Shown here in pieces: positions 50,963 to 60,179 of a DNA stretch of 64,000 bases; positions within the stretch are counted from its first letter, which is position 1, and every line of letters begins with the position of its first letter. Source of the DNA: Citrobacter sp. FP75 (GTDB lineage: Bacteria > Pseudomonadota > Gammaproteobacteria > Enterobacterales > Enterobacteriaceae). Under the pieces are notes generated by a model. That model had not been told where the DNA came from, searched no databases, and worked only from the letters and a program-made list of their open reading frames with translations. The DNA lies in contig NZ_JAFDOE010000003.1 of the NCBI RefSeq assembly GCF_018342065.1, positions 186,001 to 250,000 on the forward strand, written 5' to 3'. A program made the translations under genes and the position numbers.

Positions 50963-52354
50963 TTACCGGGCTTCAGCAAGCTGTAATGCGGCTTCCTCTT
51001 GCTGGGCATCTTTTCGCTGTTGTTCCAACTCCAGCGCGCCGCGGTGAGACAAGTAGCAGAACACGATACAGCAGACGATCCCACCCATCAGCAGATAAAA
51101 ACCCCCGTGCCAGCCCATTTTGTCGACCATCACGCCAAACAGGCTGGTTCCCAGCGATGCGCCAAAAATGTAGCTCATAAATCCGCGTAACCCTACGGCT
51201 GAACCGACGGCAAAGCTGGGGACGATTTCCATGGTCTGTACAGATGCCAGGAACTGAGGAACGTAAATCAGGCAGCCGACAATGGCAGCGAATATGGTCA
51301 CCATCAGCAGGGATTCACTTTTCCAGTAGCCGATCAGGCAGACGAAGATTAGCGCCATACAAATCATCGCCAGTGGCATTCTGCGCCCCTTAAACAGTTT
51401 GTCGGTGAGCCAGCCTGCGAGTAGTGTGGAAGGAATGGCCGCCCATTCGAAAAACAGAAAAGCCACGCTCATTTCTTCTTTCGAGAAGTGTTTTTCGGTT
51501 AACAGATAAATAGGCAACCAGCTGATCATGCCAAAGCGCACCATATAGACAAACACGTCCACCAGGGATACATACCAGGCGTTTTTATTACGCAGCACGT
51601 AGGTGCAAAAGATCTGGAAGGCACTCATATTTTCCGGTGCTTGGGTGACATGTCGGGCGTTGAGCACGACTTTTTCTTCCGGCATCATCTCTTCCAGCGG
51701 CGGTAAACCTTCTTTTCGCGGCGAACCTTTACCCAGCATTAGAACAACAAAGGCAAACAGCACAGCGATGCAGGCGGGGACAATATAACTGGCGCTTTGC
51801 CAGTGTTCGCTACCCAGAATGGCAAAAGCCGTGCCCACAATCGGTGCGACAATACCGCCGCCAACGTTGTGCGAGATATTCCAGAATGCACCAACGCGCC
51901 CACGCTCTTTACGCGGGAACCAGTTGGCAATGGTTATAAACGAGGGGCCGACACCCATCCCCTGGAATAAACCGTTGAACACCACCAGTGTGGCAAAAAT
52001 CCAGAATCCGGTGCTGAAACCTAAACCGACGTTCACAATGGCGCACAGGATCAAGCCGCAAGCCATAAAGACTTTAGGGCTGGCCTTATCAGCCAGGCTG
52101 CTCATAATGCCTTTACTGATCCCGTAGGCAATTAGCATGCAGCTGCTGAGCAAACCAATCTGGGTTGCACTGAGATCCAGGTGTTCTTTCAGGTACGGCG
52201 TAGAGAGGGTGAAGTTATTACGTACAATATAGTACGCGAGATAACCGAGAAATACGCTAAGGAGCGCCTGCATACGGTACCGACCATATGTCGCCTGGAC
52301 TTGCTCCGGCGGAATTTTATTTGCCGAGGGGCCTGTCTTAAATATTGATAGCAT
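50963..52354 (-). CDS. pgtP: Phosphoglycerate transporter PgtP
   Basis: A 463-residue MFS organophosphate:phosphate antiporter (GlpT/UhpT family), 12 transmembrane helices. It imports 2- and 3-phosphoglycerate and phosphoenolpyruvate. Motifs GYLAYYIVRNNF and the conserved Arg in YGISKGIMSS region fit the family. It is divergent from its regulators pgtCBA, as in Salmonella. Not present in E. coli K-12 as far as I recall. Confidence 0.94.
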   Translation of the reverse strand: MLSIFKTGPSANKIPPEQVQATYGRYRMQALLSVFLGYLAYYIVRNNFTLSTPYLKEHLDLSATQIGLLSSCMLIAYGISKGIMSSLADKASPKVFMACGLILCAIVNVGLGFSTGFWIFATLVVFNGLFQGMGVGPSFITIANWFPRKERGRVGAFWNISHNVGGGIVAPIVGTAFAILGSEHWQSASYIVPACIAVLFAFVVLMLGKGSPRKEGLPPLEEMMPEEKVVLNARHVTQAPENMSAFQIFCTYVLRNKNAWYVSLVDVFVYMVRFGMISWLPIYLLTEKHFSKEEMSVAFLFFEWAAIPSTLLAGWLTDKLFKGRRMPLAMICMALIFVCLIGYWKSESLLMVTIFAAIVGCLIYVPQFLASVQTMEIVPSFAVGSAVGLRGFMSYIFGASLGTSLFGVMVDKMGWHGGFYLLMGGIVCCIVFCYLSHRGALELEQQRKDAQQEEAALQLAEAR

Positions 52355-52694
52355 ATCATCACCTAAATTTTTATTGATGTGAATATCAGGAGTTTTCGTC
52401 AGGCAGGGTGAAATAGACGGTGATGAAATTCAACTCGATGAAATGTGTCAGTATTGACTCAATTTACGCGACGGGTGGCTAATTTTGACTCTTTTAAATT
52501 AACAGGAATGTGTGGTTGTTATTTTTATCAGGGTTTTCTAGTCGGTGTGTGCGGGTATTAACAATTTCAATCGGCATTTTAAGGTATTCTTTAGCCATGT
52601 TTTTGCATTCAGCCTGGTTATTTTGATAACCACCTTATCCTTCCCTTCAGTGGTGGTAAACGGGTAAGTTTTGTCTCAATATTATTTTTAGAGC
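52355..52694. promoter_or_regulatory. pgtP-pgtC divergent control region
   Basis: 340 bp, AT-rich, no gene. TGGTTAT (52615-52621), TTTG, ATAACCA (52626-52632) is a perfect inverted repeat about 60-80 bp before pgtC. No -24/-12 sigma-54 element was seen. PgtA binding somewhere here is expected from Salmonella. Confidence 0.5.
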
Positions 52695-53969
52695 ATGTTG
52701 GTATTTATGAACAGGATCACAAACAGGCTTTTTGACCGGGGGCGGACTTTTATCCTTTCGCTCTGTTTTACGTTGCTGTCGGCGGCAAGCCTGGCGCAGG
52801 GCAAAGAGTTAGTCATGGCAACAACGTTTTCTCCAGGTGCGACGGCATGGATTATCCAGCAATGGCAAACTGAGTCTGGCTCGGTGATGATTCGTACGCT
52901 AAATCGCACCAGCGCTTCTCTGGAACAACTGCTCGATACGGCGAACGCGGATAACGTCGATCTGATTTTGACCTCATCCCCCATGCTGTTGCAGCATTTG
53001 CAGGAGCATCAGAAGCTGGCACCGTTTGACAATGCGCTGTCGGAGAGCCAGCGTCTGGTTCCTGAATCCATCCGTTCTACGTCCGTGGCGGTGGCGATAT
53101 CGGGCTTTGGTCTGCTGATTAACCGTTCTGCGCTGGCGGCGCGGCATTTACCTGCCCCAACAGACTGGGGGGATTTAACGCACCCAAAATATCAGGGGGC
53201 GCTATTGATGAGTAGCCCGTCGCGTTCCGATACTAACCATCTGATGGTGGAATCGCTGCTACAGCAAAAAGGGTGGGAACAAGGATGGGCGACGCTGCTG
53301 GCAAGTGCCGGTAATCTGGTGACGATTTCCTCGCGCAGTTTTGGCGTCGCCGACAAAATAAAGAGCGGACTGGGCGTCGCCGGGCCGGTGATTGATAACT
53401 ACGCCAATTTGCTGCTCAACGACCCGCATCTGGCGTTTAACTATTTTCCACAGTCTGCGGTGTCACCAACCTATGTGGCGGTGTTGAAGAACAGCCAACA
53501 TGCCGGGGACGCTCGTCGTTTTATCCGCTATTTGTTGAGTCCTCAAGGGCAGCGGATCCTTGCCGATGCGAATACGGGGAAATACCCGGTCACGCTGTTG
53601 CCTGCCGATAACCCGCGCGCCGCTCAGCAGGCCATCCTGATGAATCAGTCGCCGTTAAATTATCGCTTGATCCTCAAGCGCCAGCAGCTGGTGCAGCGGA
53701 TGTTTGATACCGCCATCAGTTTTCGTCTTGCGCAGTTGAAGGATGCCTGGCGGGCGCTGTATAGCGCTGAAGCACGGCTGAAACGTCCTCTTCCTGAAAT
53801 CAGAGCGTTATTGACCCGCGTCCCGATAGACGCCAGGAGCAGCGAAGATGAGGCCTGGCTTGCGCAATTCGATAATAAAAGCGTTGCCGAGCAGCAGATG
53901 ATGGAGTGGCAGCTGTGGTTTCTCAACAATCAGCGCGAGGCTATCTCGAAACTGGAAGAATTAAAATGA
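52695..53969 (+). CDS. pgtC: Phosphoglycerate sensing protein PgtC
   Basis: A 424-residue periplasmic protein related to iron-type extracellular solute-binding proteins. N-terminal signal peptide (FILSLCFTLLSAASLAQG). In Salmonella, PgtC together with PgtB signals inducer to PgtA. The first in-frame ATG is at 52695; ATG 52707 is an alternative and neither has a strong SD. The last four bases overlap pgtB (ATGA). The C-terminal third (after about 315) is helical and beyond the usual binding-protein fold. Confidence 0.9.
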   Translation: MLVFMNRITNRLFDRGRTFILSLCFTLLSAASLAQGKELVMATTFSPGATAWIIQQWQTESGSVMIRTLNRTSASLEQLLDTANADNVDLILTSSPMLLQHLQEHQKLAPFDNALSESQRLVPESIRSTSVAVAISGFGLLINRSALAARHLPAPTDWGDLTHPKYQGALLMSSPSRSDTNHLMVESLLQQKGWEQGWATLLASAGNLVTISSRSFGVADKIKSGLGVAGPVIDNYANLLLNDPHLAFNYFPQSAVSPTYVAVLKNSQHAGDARRFIRYLLSPQGQRILADANTGKYPVTLLPADNPRAAQQAILMNQSPLNYRLILKRQQLVQRMFDTAISFRLAQLKDAWRALYSAEARLKRPLPEIRALLTRVPIDARSSEDEAWLAQFDNKSVAEQQMMEWQLWFLNNQREAISKLEELK

Positions 53970-55975
53970 AAGGGGGGGCGCTACTGCAACGTCTTCGCCA
54001 GCTCAGCATCAGCAGCAGCCTGCGGGGGGCCTTCCTGACGGGCGCGCTGCTAACGCTAAGCGTGAGCTGTGTGAGCTTGTACTCCTGGCATGAGCAGGGC
54101 TCGCAGATCCGCTATTCGCTGGATGACTACTTCCCGCGCGTTCATTCCGCTTTTCTGATTGAAGGAAATCTTAACCTGGTGGTGGATCAGCTCAACGAGT
54201 TCCTGCTCGCACCCAACACCACGGTAAGGCTGCAACTGCGTAACCAGATAATCCAACATCTGGATAAAATTGAGGCGCTGAGTCGGGGATTACAACCCGC
54301 GGAACAGCGGCAGCTGGCAGTCATTTTGCAGGACAGCCGCACTCTGATGACGGAGCTGGACAGAGTGCTCTACAACATGTTCCTGGTGCGTGAAAAAGTG
54401 AGTGAACTGTCCGCGCGCATCGACTGGCTGCATGATGATTTTACGACCGAGCTGAATTCGCTGGTGCAGGATTTTACCTGGCAGCAGGGAACATTGTTGG
54501 ATCAAATCGAGGCCAAAAATGGCGATGCGGCACAATACCTGAAACGCGCCCGGGAAGTGCAAAACGAACAGCAGCAGGTTTACACGCTGGCGAGAATTGA
54601 GAATCAAATCGTCGATGATCTGCGCGACAGGCTGAACGAACTGAAGTCGGGCAGCGATGACGGCATGCTGGTGGAAACCCACATTCGCTATCTGGCGAAT
54701 TTGAAAACAACGGCGGATGAAAATATCCGTACCCTCGATGACTGGCCCAGTACTATCACCTTACGGCAAACTATCGACGAGCTGCTGGAAATCGGCATGA
54801 TGAAAAATAAAATGCCCGATACGATGCGCGATTACGTGGCCGCACAAAAGGCTCTCGTTGATGCTAATCATGCCAGAGAAGCGACGCTCGGGCGCTTTCG
54901 TACTTTGCTCGAGGCGCAACTGGGCAGCAGTCATCAGCAAATGCAGATGTTTAATCAGCGTCTGGAACAGATTGTTCGCGTCAGCGGCGGGCTGATTCTA
55001 CTGGCGACAATGCTGGCGCTGCTTCTTGCCTGGGCACTCAACCACTACTTTATCCGCTCACGGCTGGTGAAGCGTTTTACCGCGCTCAACCAGGCCGTGG
55101 TACAGATTGGTCTCGGCAGAACCGATGCGACGATCCCGGTGTATGGTCGTGATGAGTTAGGGCGAATTGCGGGCTTGCTGCGCCATACGCTGGGGCAGCT
55201 CAATACGCAAAAAAATCAGCTTGAGCAGGAAGTGGCTGAGCGTAAGGAGATTGAGTCCGATCTCCGTGCCACGCAGGATGAGCTGATTCAGACGGCGAAA
55301 CTGGCGGTGGTCGGTCAGACCATGACCACCCTGGCGCATGAAATAAACCAGCCGCTGAACGCGCTGTCGATGTACTTGTTTACGGCGGGAAGGGCCATTG
55401 AACAGGGGCAGTCGGCGCAGGCGAGAAGCACCTTAACCAAAGCGGAAGGGCTGATCACCCGCATTGACGCCATCATTCGCTCGCTGCGCCAGTTTGCGCG
55501 CCGGGCCGAGCCGGGTGCGCCGTTGCATCCGGTTGATTTGCGACAAACCTTTAGTGCAGCCTGGGAGCTGTTGGCGATGCGTCATAAGCCACAGCAGGGC
55601 AGGCTGACGCTCCCGCCAGAGGCAGTATGGGTTCTCGGTGATGAGGTGAGAATTCAGCAGGTGCTGGTTAATGTACTGGCTAACGCGCTCGACGCCTGTC
55701 CGGCTACGGCTGAGATTGAGGTGTGCTGGCGAGCTCAGGGCAGAACCCTGTGCGTATTGGTCAGCGACAATGGCCCCGGCTGGCCGCCAGCGCTGTTACC
55801 GTCGCTATTAAAGCCGTTCACTACCAGCAAAGATGTTGGCCTTGGTATTGGTTTGTCGATTTGTGTATCGCTGATGACGCAGATGAACGGCGAGCTACGC
55901 CTGGCGTCAACGCTGGGGCGCAATGCCTGCGTAGTCCTGCAATTCAACCTGACGGATGTAAATGATGTTGAGTGA
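53966..55975 (+). CDS. pgtB: Phosphoglycerate sensor histidine kinase PgtB
   Basis: A 669-residue inner-membrane kinase. Two transmembrane helices (about residues 20-38 and 345-365) flank a long helical periplasmic domain. A HAMP segment and coiled coil (LGQLNTQKNQLEQEVAERKEI) follow, then the kinase core with His458 (LAHEINQPLNALSMYLF) and ATP-site motifs (ANALDACP; SDNGPG; GLGIGLSI). I chose ATG 53966 (overlapping the pgtC stop; SD GGAAGAA). Its partner is PgtA. Architecture resembles DctB. Confidence 0.93.
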   Translation: MKGGALLQRLRQLSISSSLRGAFLTGALLTLSVSCVSLYSWHEQGSQIRYSLDDYFPRVHSAFLIEGNLNLVVDQLNEFLLAPNTTVRLQLRNQIIQHLDKIEALSRGLQPAEQRQLAVILQDSRTLMTELDRVLYNMFLVREKVSELSARIDWLHDDFTTELNSLVQDFTWQQGTLLDQIEAKNGDAAQYLKRAREVQNEQQQVYTLARIENQIVDDLRDRLNELKSGSDDGMLVETHIRYLANLKTTADENIRTLDDWPSTITLRQTIDELLEIGMMKNKMPDTMRDYVAAQKALVDANHAREATLGRFRTLLEAQLGSSHQQMQMFNQRLEQIVRVSGGLILLATMLALLLAWALNHYFIRSRLVKRFTALNQAVVQIGLGRTDATIPVYGRDELGRIAGLLRHTLGQLNTQKNQLEQEVAERKEIESDLRATQDELIQTAKLAVVGQTMTTLAHEINQPLNALSMYLFTAGRAIEQGQSAQARSTLTKAEGLITRIDAIIRSLRQFARRAEPGAPLHPVDLRQTFSAAWELLAMRHKPQQGRLTLPPEAVWVLGDEVRIQQVLVNVLANALDACPATAEIEVCWRAQGRTLCVLVSDNGPGWPPALLPSLLKPFTTSKDVGLGIGLSICVSLMTQMNGELRLASTLGRNACVVLQFNLTDVNDVE

Positions 55976-57212
55976 TGAATGTTCTGTTCTGCTGATTGAT
56001 GACGATGCCGATGTACTCGATGCTTACACTTTGTTGCTGGAGCAGGCGGGGTATCGCGTCCAGGCCTGTAACAATCCTTTTGACGCCAGAAACCTGATGC
56101 CGGCCGACTGGCCAGGGATCGTATTAAGCGATGTGTGCATGCCGGGTTGCTCAGGGATCGATCTGATGACCCTGTTTCATCAGGATGATAATCAGCTGCC
56201 AATTTTGCTGATCACTGGGCACGGCGATGTACCTATGGCGGTGGATGCAGTGAAGAAAGGCGCATGGGATTTTCTGCAAAAGCCGGTCGACCCCGGCAAA
56301 TTGTTAGCACAGGTCGAAGATGCTTTGCGCCAGAGGCAGTCCGTGATTGCGCGCCGCCAATACTGCCAGCAGAAGTTACAAGTTGAACTGGTCGGCTACA
56401 GTGACTGGGCAAAGCAATTCCGCCAGCGGTTACAGCAGTTGGCTGAAACGGATATTGCTGTCTGGTTTTATGGTGAACCCGGAACAGGGCGCATGACGGG
56501 TGCGCGGTATCTGCATCAACTCGGGCGCAGCGCTAACGGGCCGTTTATACGAGCAGACCTGACATGCGAAAATGCGGTTCAGCTCAATGCGCTTATTGCT
56601 CAGGCGCAGGGAGGAATGCTGGTATTGAGCCATATTGAGTGTCTGACGCGCGAGCAGCAGCACCATTTGGTACAGTTACAAAGTCAGGAGCGGCGTCCTT
56701 TTCGTTTAATTGGGATCGGGGAGACGTCATTGGTGGAGCTGGCGGCAACCAACCAGATTGTGGCGGAACTCTATTATTGCTTCGCCATGACGCAAATCGC
56801 TTGCCAGCCGTTGTCTCTGCGTCCGGACGACATCGAGCCTTTATTCCATCACTATCTGCACAAAGCCTGTCTGCGGTTAAACCATCCTGTACCCGAGGTC
56901 GACGGAGAGTTGCTGAAAGGCATGCGCCGTCGCGTATGGTTGAGCAATGTGCGGGAACTGGCGAATGCCGCAGAGCTTTTTGCCGTCGGGTTACTCCCAC
57001 TGACCGAAACCGCCAACCCGCAAATGCATATGCCTGAGCCGACCCCGCTAGACCGTCGAGTAGAAGAGTATGAGCGGCAGATTATTACTGAAGCGCTGAA
57101 TATCCATCAGGGGAGGATTAATGAGGTGGCAGAGTATCTGCAAATCCCGCGTAAGAAGCTGTATCTGAGGATGAGAAAATACGGGCTAAGTAAAGAACAC
57201 TATAAGTTTTAA
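55962..57212 (+). CDS. pgtA: Phosphoglycerate response regulator PgtA
   Basis: A 416-residue DctD/NtrC-like regulator: receiver (Asp57, VLSDVCMPG), a short AAA+-like domain (about 143-340) and a Fis-type helix-turn-helix at the end (GRINEVAEYLQIPRKKLYL). The AAA+ domain is degenerate: Walker A reads GEPGTGRM (171-178, no Lys), Walker B reads GGMLVLSHI (217-225, no Asp-Glu), and the GAFTGA sigma-54 loop is missing. It activates pgtP in Salmonella. It overlaps pgtB by 14 bases. Confidence 0.92.
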   Translation: MMLSDECSVLLIDDDADVLDAYTLLLEQAGYRVQACNNPFDARNLMPADWPGIVLSDVCMPGCSGIDLMTLFHQDDNQLPILLITGHGDVPMAVDAVKKGAWDFLQKPVDPGKLLAQVEDALRQRQSVIARRQYCQQKLQVELVGYSDWAKQFRQRLQQLAETDIAVWFYGEPGTGRMTGARYLHQLGRSANGPFIRADLTCENAVQLNALIAQAQGGMLVLSHIECLTREQQHHLVQLQSQERRPFRLIGIGETSLVELAATNQIVAELYYCFAMTQIACQPLSLRPDDIEPLFHHYLHKACLRLNHPVPEVDGELLKGMRRRVWLSNVRELANAAELFAVGLLPLTETANPQMHMPEPTPLDRRVEEYERQIITEALNIHQGRINEVAEYLQIPRKKLYLRMRKYGLSKEHYKF

Positions 57213-57248
57213 AGAATTTGGTCTGCGAGTATTTTATGCAACGCCTGC

Positions 57249-57316
57249 AGTATTTCGGCGATCGTTTGGCGCTCACCGAAATACTCGAAATATAGCCAGA
57301 TACCCATCTGGCTATA
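57249..57316. terminator. Two hairpins after pgtA
   Basis: AGTATTTCGG (57249-57258) with CCGAAATACT (57276-57285), and TATAGCCAGAT (57291-57301) with ATCTGGCTATA (57306-57316). Both are perfect but lack a T run. They lie between convergent genes and may end or protect their mRNAs. Salmonella has pgtE in this place; it is absent here. Confidence 0.5.
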
Positions 57317-57345
57317 TTGCTTACCACATCATTGCTTACCACATC
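57316..57345. repeat. 15-bp tandem duplication at a stop codon
   Basis: ATTGCTTACCACATC occurs twice in direct tandem (57316-57330 and 57331-57345). The second copy contains the TAA stop of the DUF2058 gene; the first copy repeats it just downstream. Confidence 0.85.
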
Positions 57346-57875
57346 AAATCATCTGGTACGACAAAGTCAGCATACGGATCGTCTTCGTCCTTATCTTCCT
57401 GACTCAGTTCGCAATTTAAGACAATATAGCTCGCGTCACGCTGGGCAATCTTATCGGCGACGACCGCCGGAATTATGGCGTATTCGCTATCGCTGTCGCT
57501 TTCAGCGGTCAGACGAGCGATGGCCAGACGGCCCTTGATCAACTGAGACTGAGTCACCTTATCAACGTAGATTTTTTTAATCAGATTATTGTCAGTAAAG
57601 TTGTAGCCAATATCGCCACGGCTAATGGTGATTTTGTTCATTTCAATAAGTTGCTTGATCTGCGCTCTATACTCTTTAGACAACGCAGCTTGCTTCTGCT
57701 GCTCGCTGAGCTGCTTGTCACGCTCAACCTGCGCTTTTTTATTTTCTTCTACCGCTTCCCGGGCTTCGCGAGCCTGAACGCGCGATTTTTTCGCTGTTCG
57801 CTGCACTTTCGCCATTTTTTTACTGGTGACTAAGCCAGCTTTAAGCATCTGCTCTTGTAGGGTGAGTTTTGTCAT
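57336..57875 (-). CDS. DUF2058 protein (YaiL-like)
   Basis: A 179-residue cytosolic protein like E. coli YaiL: N-terminal basic coiled coil (VTSKKMAKVQRTAKKSRVQAREAREAVEENK) and a C-terminal domain ending PYADFVVPDDLMW. The family is described as nucleoprotein/polynucleotide-associated but has no proven activity. E. coli's yaiL is elsewhere; Salmonella has a paralogue beside argW as here. No signal peptide. Confidence 0.85.
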   Translation of the reverse strand: MTKLTLQEQMLKAGLVTSKKMAKVQRTAKKSRVQAREAREAVEENKKAQVERDKQLSEQQKQAALSKEYRAQIKQLIEMNKITISRGDIGYNFTDNNLIKKIYVDKVTQSQLIKGRLAIARLTAESDSDSEYAIIPAVVADKIAQRDASYIVLNCELSQEDKDEDDPYADFVVPDDLMW

Positions 57876-57984
57876 GTTCGTTTCTAAATCCAGTAAAAGA
57901 GTTCTCAGGATTATACCCTTAACGTCCAGGAGGATGCCAGATTGCGGGGAGTTGCAAAGCGTCGGGGGATAAAATGGAAGGCTA

Positions 57985-58059
57985 TGGTGTCCCCTGCAGG
58001 AATCGAACCTGCAACTAGCCCTTAGGAGGGGCTCGTTATATCCATTTAACTAAGGGGAC
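57985..58059 (-). tRNA. argW: tRNA-Arg (anticodon CCT)
   Basis: 75 nt with encoded CCA; acceptor GTCCCCT pairs with AGGGGAC, anticodon loop CTCCTAA. It matches E. coli argW. Rare-codon (AGG) tRNA and well-known phage attachment gene; no integrase or direct-repeat att pair is adjacent, so it is unoccupied here. Confidence 0.96.
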
Positions 58060-58070
58060 GAAGCGGCACG

Positions 58071-58099
58071 AGTATAGCGTTTTTTCCAAGCAACGGTAA
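58071..58099 (-). promoter_or_regulatory. argW promoter
   Basis: Minus strand -10 TATACT (58076-58071), 17-bp spacer, -35 TTACCG (58099-58094), followed by GC-rich CGTGCCGC. Confidence 0.65.
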
Positions 58100-58127
58100 G
58101 ACTGTGTCCGCCTGACTGCTCAAACAG

Positions 58128-59075
58128 TCACCATTCAGGACTGTTTTTCTTAGGTTTCTGCATTCGCTGTTCTCGCTCAGCCTGTAACCGGGCTTCTTCC
58201 TTGCGCTTATTGCTCATGTCATTACGGATCTGCGCGTGGCTCATCAACGCGAAGATAAACGTCCCGCCGCAGATATTCCCGGCAAGCGTCGGAAGTGCGA
58301 AGGGCCAGAAGAAGTCGCTCCAGTGCAGCGTGCCGTTAAAAACCAGATAGAGAATTTCAACCGAGCCGACGACGATGTGGGTGGTATCACCTAGCGCAAT
58401 AAGCCAGGTCATCAGGACAATAACGACAATTTTTGCCGCACCTGCTGCGGGAAACATCCACACCATGGTGGCGATCAGCCAGCCGGAAATAATCGCGTTG
58501 GCAAACATCTCCGCAGGACTGTTTTTCATGACGTCCATACCAATTTTAACAAAGGCGTCGCGGGTCTCTTCATCAAAAATAGGCATATATTCAAACGCCC
58601 ATGCCGCAATACCGGTGCCGATAATATTACCCAGCAAGACCACACTCCACAGACGCATCAGCAAACCAAAATTCCCGAGGGTTGGGTTTTGCATGACCGG
58701 CAGTACGGCGGTCACGGTGTTTTCGGTAAACAGCTGCTGGCGGGCCATGATGACGATGATAAACCCGAAGGTATAGCCGAGGTTTTCCAGTAAAAATCCG
58801 CCAGGGACGCCCTCAAGCTGTACGTGAAAAATGCCTTTTGCCAGCAAAGAGGCCCCCATCGACAGCCCGGCGGCAATCGCTGACCACAGCAGCGCCATCG
58901 CGTCGCGTTCCATCTCTTTTTCCCCGTCCTGGCGGATATGTTCATGGATCGCCATTGCGCGGGAAGGGAGCCGGTCTTCGTCGAGCTCTATTTTCTTACC
59001 CTGCAGCTTTTCTTCGCTTTCAACTTCGAGTTCGTCGCTGTGTTGATCAATTTTTTCTTTTTCGATGTCATTCAT
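58128..59075 (-). CDS. yfdC: Formate/nitrite transporter-family protein YfdC
   Basis: A 315-residue inner-membrane FNT-family channel with about six transmembrane helices after a long acidic cytoplasmic N-terminus (HSDELEVESEEKLQGKKIELDED). Similar to E. coli YfdC. The transported anion is unknown. I chose ATG 59075 (MNDIEKEKIDQ); seven upstream residues to 59096 are possible. The C-terminal tail is Arg/Lys/Glu-rich. Confidence 0.9.
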   Translation of the reverse strand: MNDIEKEKIDQHSDELEVESEEKLQGKKIELDEDRLPSRAMAIHEHIRQDGEKEMERDAMALLWSAIAAGLSMGASLLAKGIFHVQLEGVPGGFLLENLGYTFGFIIVIMARQQLFTENTVTAVLPVMQNPTLGNFGLLMRLWSVVLLGNIIGTGIAAWAFEYMPIFDEETRDAFVKIGMDVMKNSPAEMFANAIISGWLIATMVWMFPAAGAAKIVVIVLMTWLIALGDTTHIVVGSVEILYLVFNGTLHWSDFFWPFALPTLAGNICGGTFIFALMSHAQIRNDMSNKRKEEARLQAEREQRMQKPKKNSPEW

Positions 59076-59363
59076 CTCAGAGTCCCGAATAAGCACGTAT
59101 TGCTAAAGCGTAGCGGTTTTTATCCAGAAACTGGCAGGAGAAACTCTGAAATCGCAAAAATGGTAACGTTTGTATTTATCGGATTCGGTAAAATAGAAAG
59201 ACCGCGAGGTCAACCTTACCAGGCTATGATCAAATCAGTAAGTTAGGGTATATAGACATCGTTTGACGTGCTGTTACAATCGCTCACATCTAAACTGGCG
59301 GATACCTTATCGTTCCGTCACGGATGGCAATCAGCGATAGCCATAAAACACAGGGAGACACTT

Positions 59364-60119
59364 ATGAAGCTTCGCCTGTCGGCGCTTGCGCTGGGAACCA
59401 CACTTTTGGTGGGGTGTGCGAGCTCCGGTACAGAACAGCAGGGGCGCTCGGATCCGTTTGAAGGGTTCAACCGCACCATGTACAACTTCAACTTTAATGT
59501 GTTGGATCCGTATATTGTTCGACCGGTGGCTGTAGCCTGGCGTGATTATGTTCCGCAGCCGGCCCGAAACGGTTTGAGCAACTTTACTGGCAACCTCGAA
59601 GAACCAGCCGTCATGGTTAACTATTTCCTGCAGGGCGATCCTTATCAGGGCATGGTGCATTTTACCCGTTTCTTCCTGAACACCTTGTTAGGTATGGGGG
59701 GCTTTATCGATGTTGCGGGCATGGCTAATCCAAAACTGCAGCGCGTTGAGCCACATCGTTTCGGCAGTACGTTAGGCCACTATGATGTGGGTTATGGGCC
59801 GTATATGCAGCTTCCGTTCTACGGTAGCTTCACGGTACGTGATGACGGTGGTGATATGGTGGATACGCTGTATCCGGTGCTATCGTGGCTGACCTGGCCG
59901 TTGTCGGTCGGTAAATGGACGATTGAAGGAATTGAAACCCGTGCACAGCTGCTCGACTCCGACGGTCTGCTGCGTCAATCTTCAGATCCTTACATCCTGG
60001 TGCGTGAAGCCTACTTCCAGCGTCATGATTTCATCGCGAACGGCGGGAAACTCAAACCAGAAGAAAACCCGAACGCGCAAGCTATTCAGGATGATTTAAA
60101 AGATATTGATTCCGAGTAA
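59364..60119 (+). CDS. mlaA: Outer-membrane lipid asymmetry lipoprotein MlaA (VacJ)
   Basis: A 251-residue outer-membrane lipoprotein that, with OmpC/F, removes phospholipids from the outer leaflet (Mla pathway). Lipobox LVGC with Cys18; SDPFEGFNRTMYNFN motif follows. Length equals that of E. coli. SD GGGAGA before ATG 59364; upstream in-frame start at 59268 gives no signal peptide and is rejected. Terminator follows. Confidence 0.96.
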   Translation: MKLRLSALALGTTLLVGCASSGTEQQGRSDPFEGFNRTMYNFNFNVLDPYIVRPVAVAWRDYVPQPARNGLSNFTGNLEEPAVMVNYFLQGDPYQGMVHFTRFFLNTLLGMGGFIDVAGMANPKLQRVEPHRFGSTLGHYDVGYGPYMQLPFYGSFTVRDDGGDMVDTLYPVLSWLTWPLSVGKWTIEGIETRAQLLDSDGLLRQSSDPYILVREAYFQRHDFIANGGKLKPEENPNAQAIQDDLKDIDSE

Positions 60120-60134
60120 GGAATTGGCGCAAAT

Positions 60135-60166
60135 AAAAAGGTGAGCTAAAAAGCTCACCTTTTTTA
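60135..60166. terminator. Bidirectional terminator between mlaA and fadL
   Basis: AAAAAGGTGAGCT (60135-60147), loop AAAA, AGCTCACCTTTTT (60152-60164). Serves both convergent genes. Confidence 0.92.
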
Positions 60167-60179
60167 CGTCTGAAGAAAA

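Noticed and set aside
52355-52694. Sigma-54 promoter for pgtP
   Set aside because: No GG-N10-GC element with good flanks was found, and PgtA lacks the GAFTGA loop.
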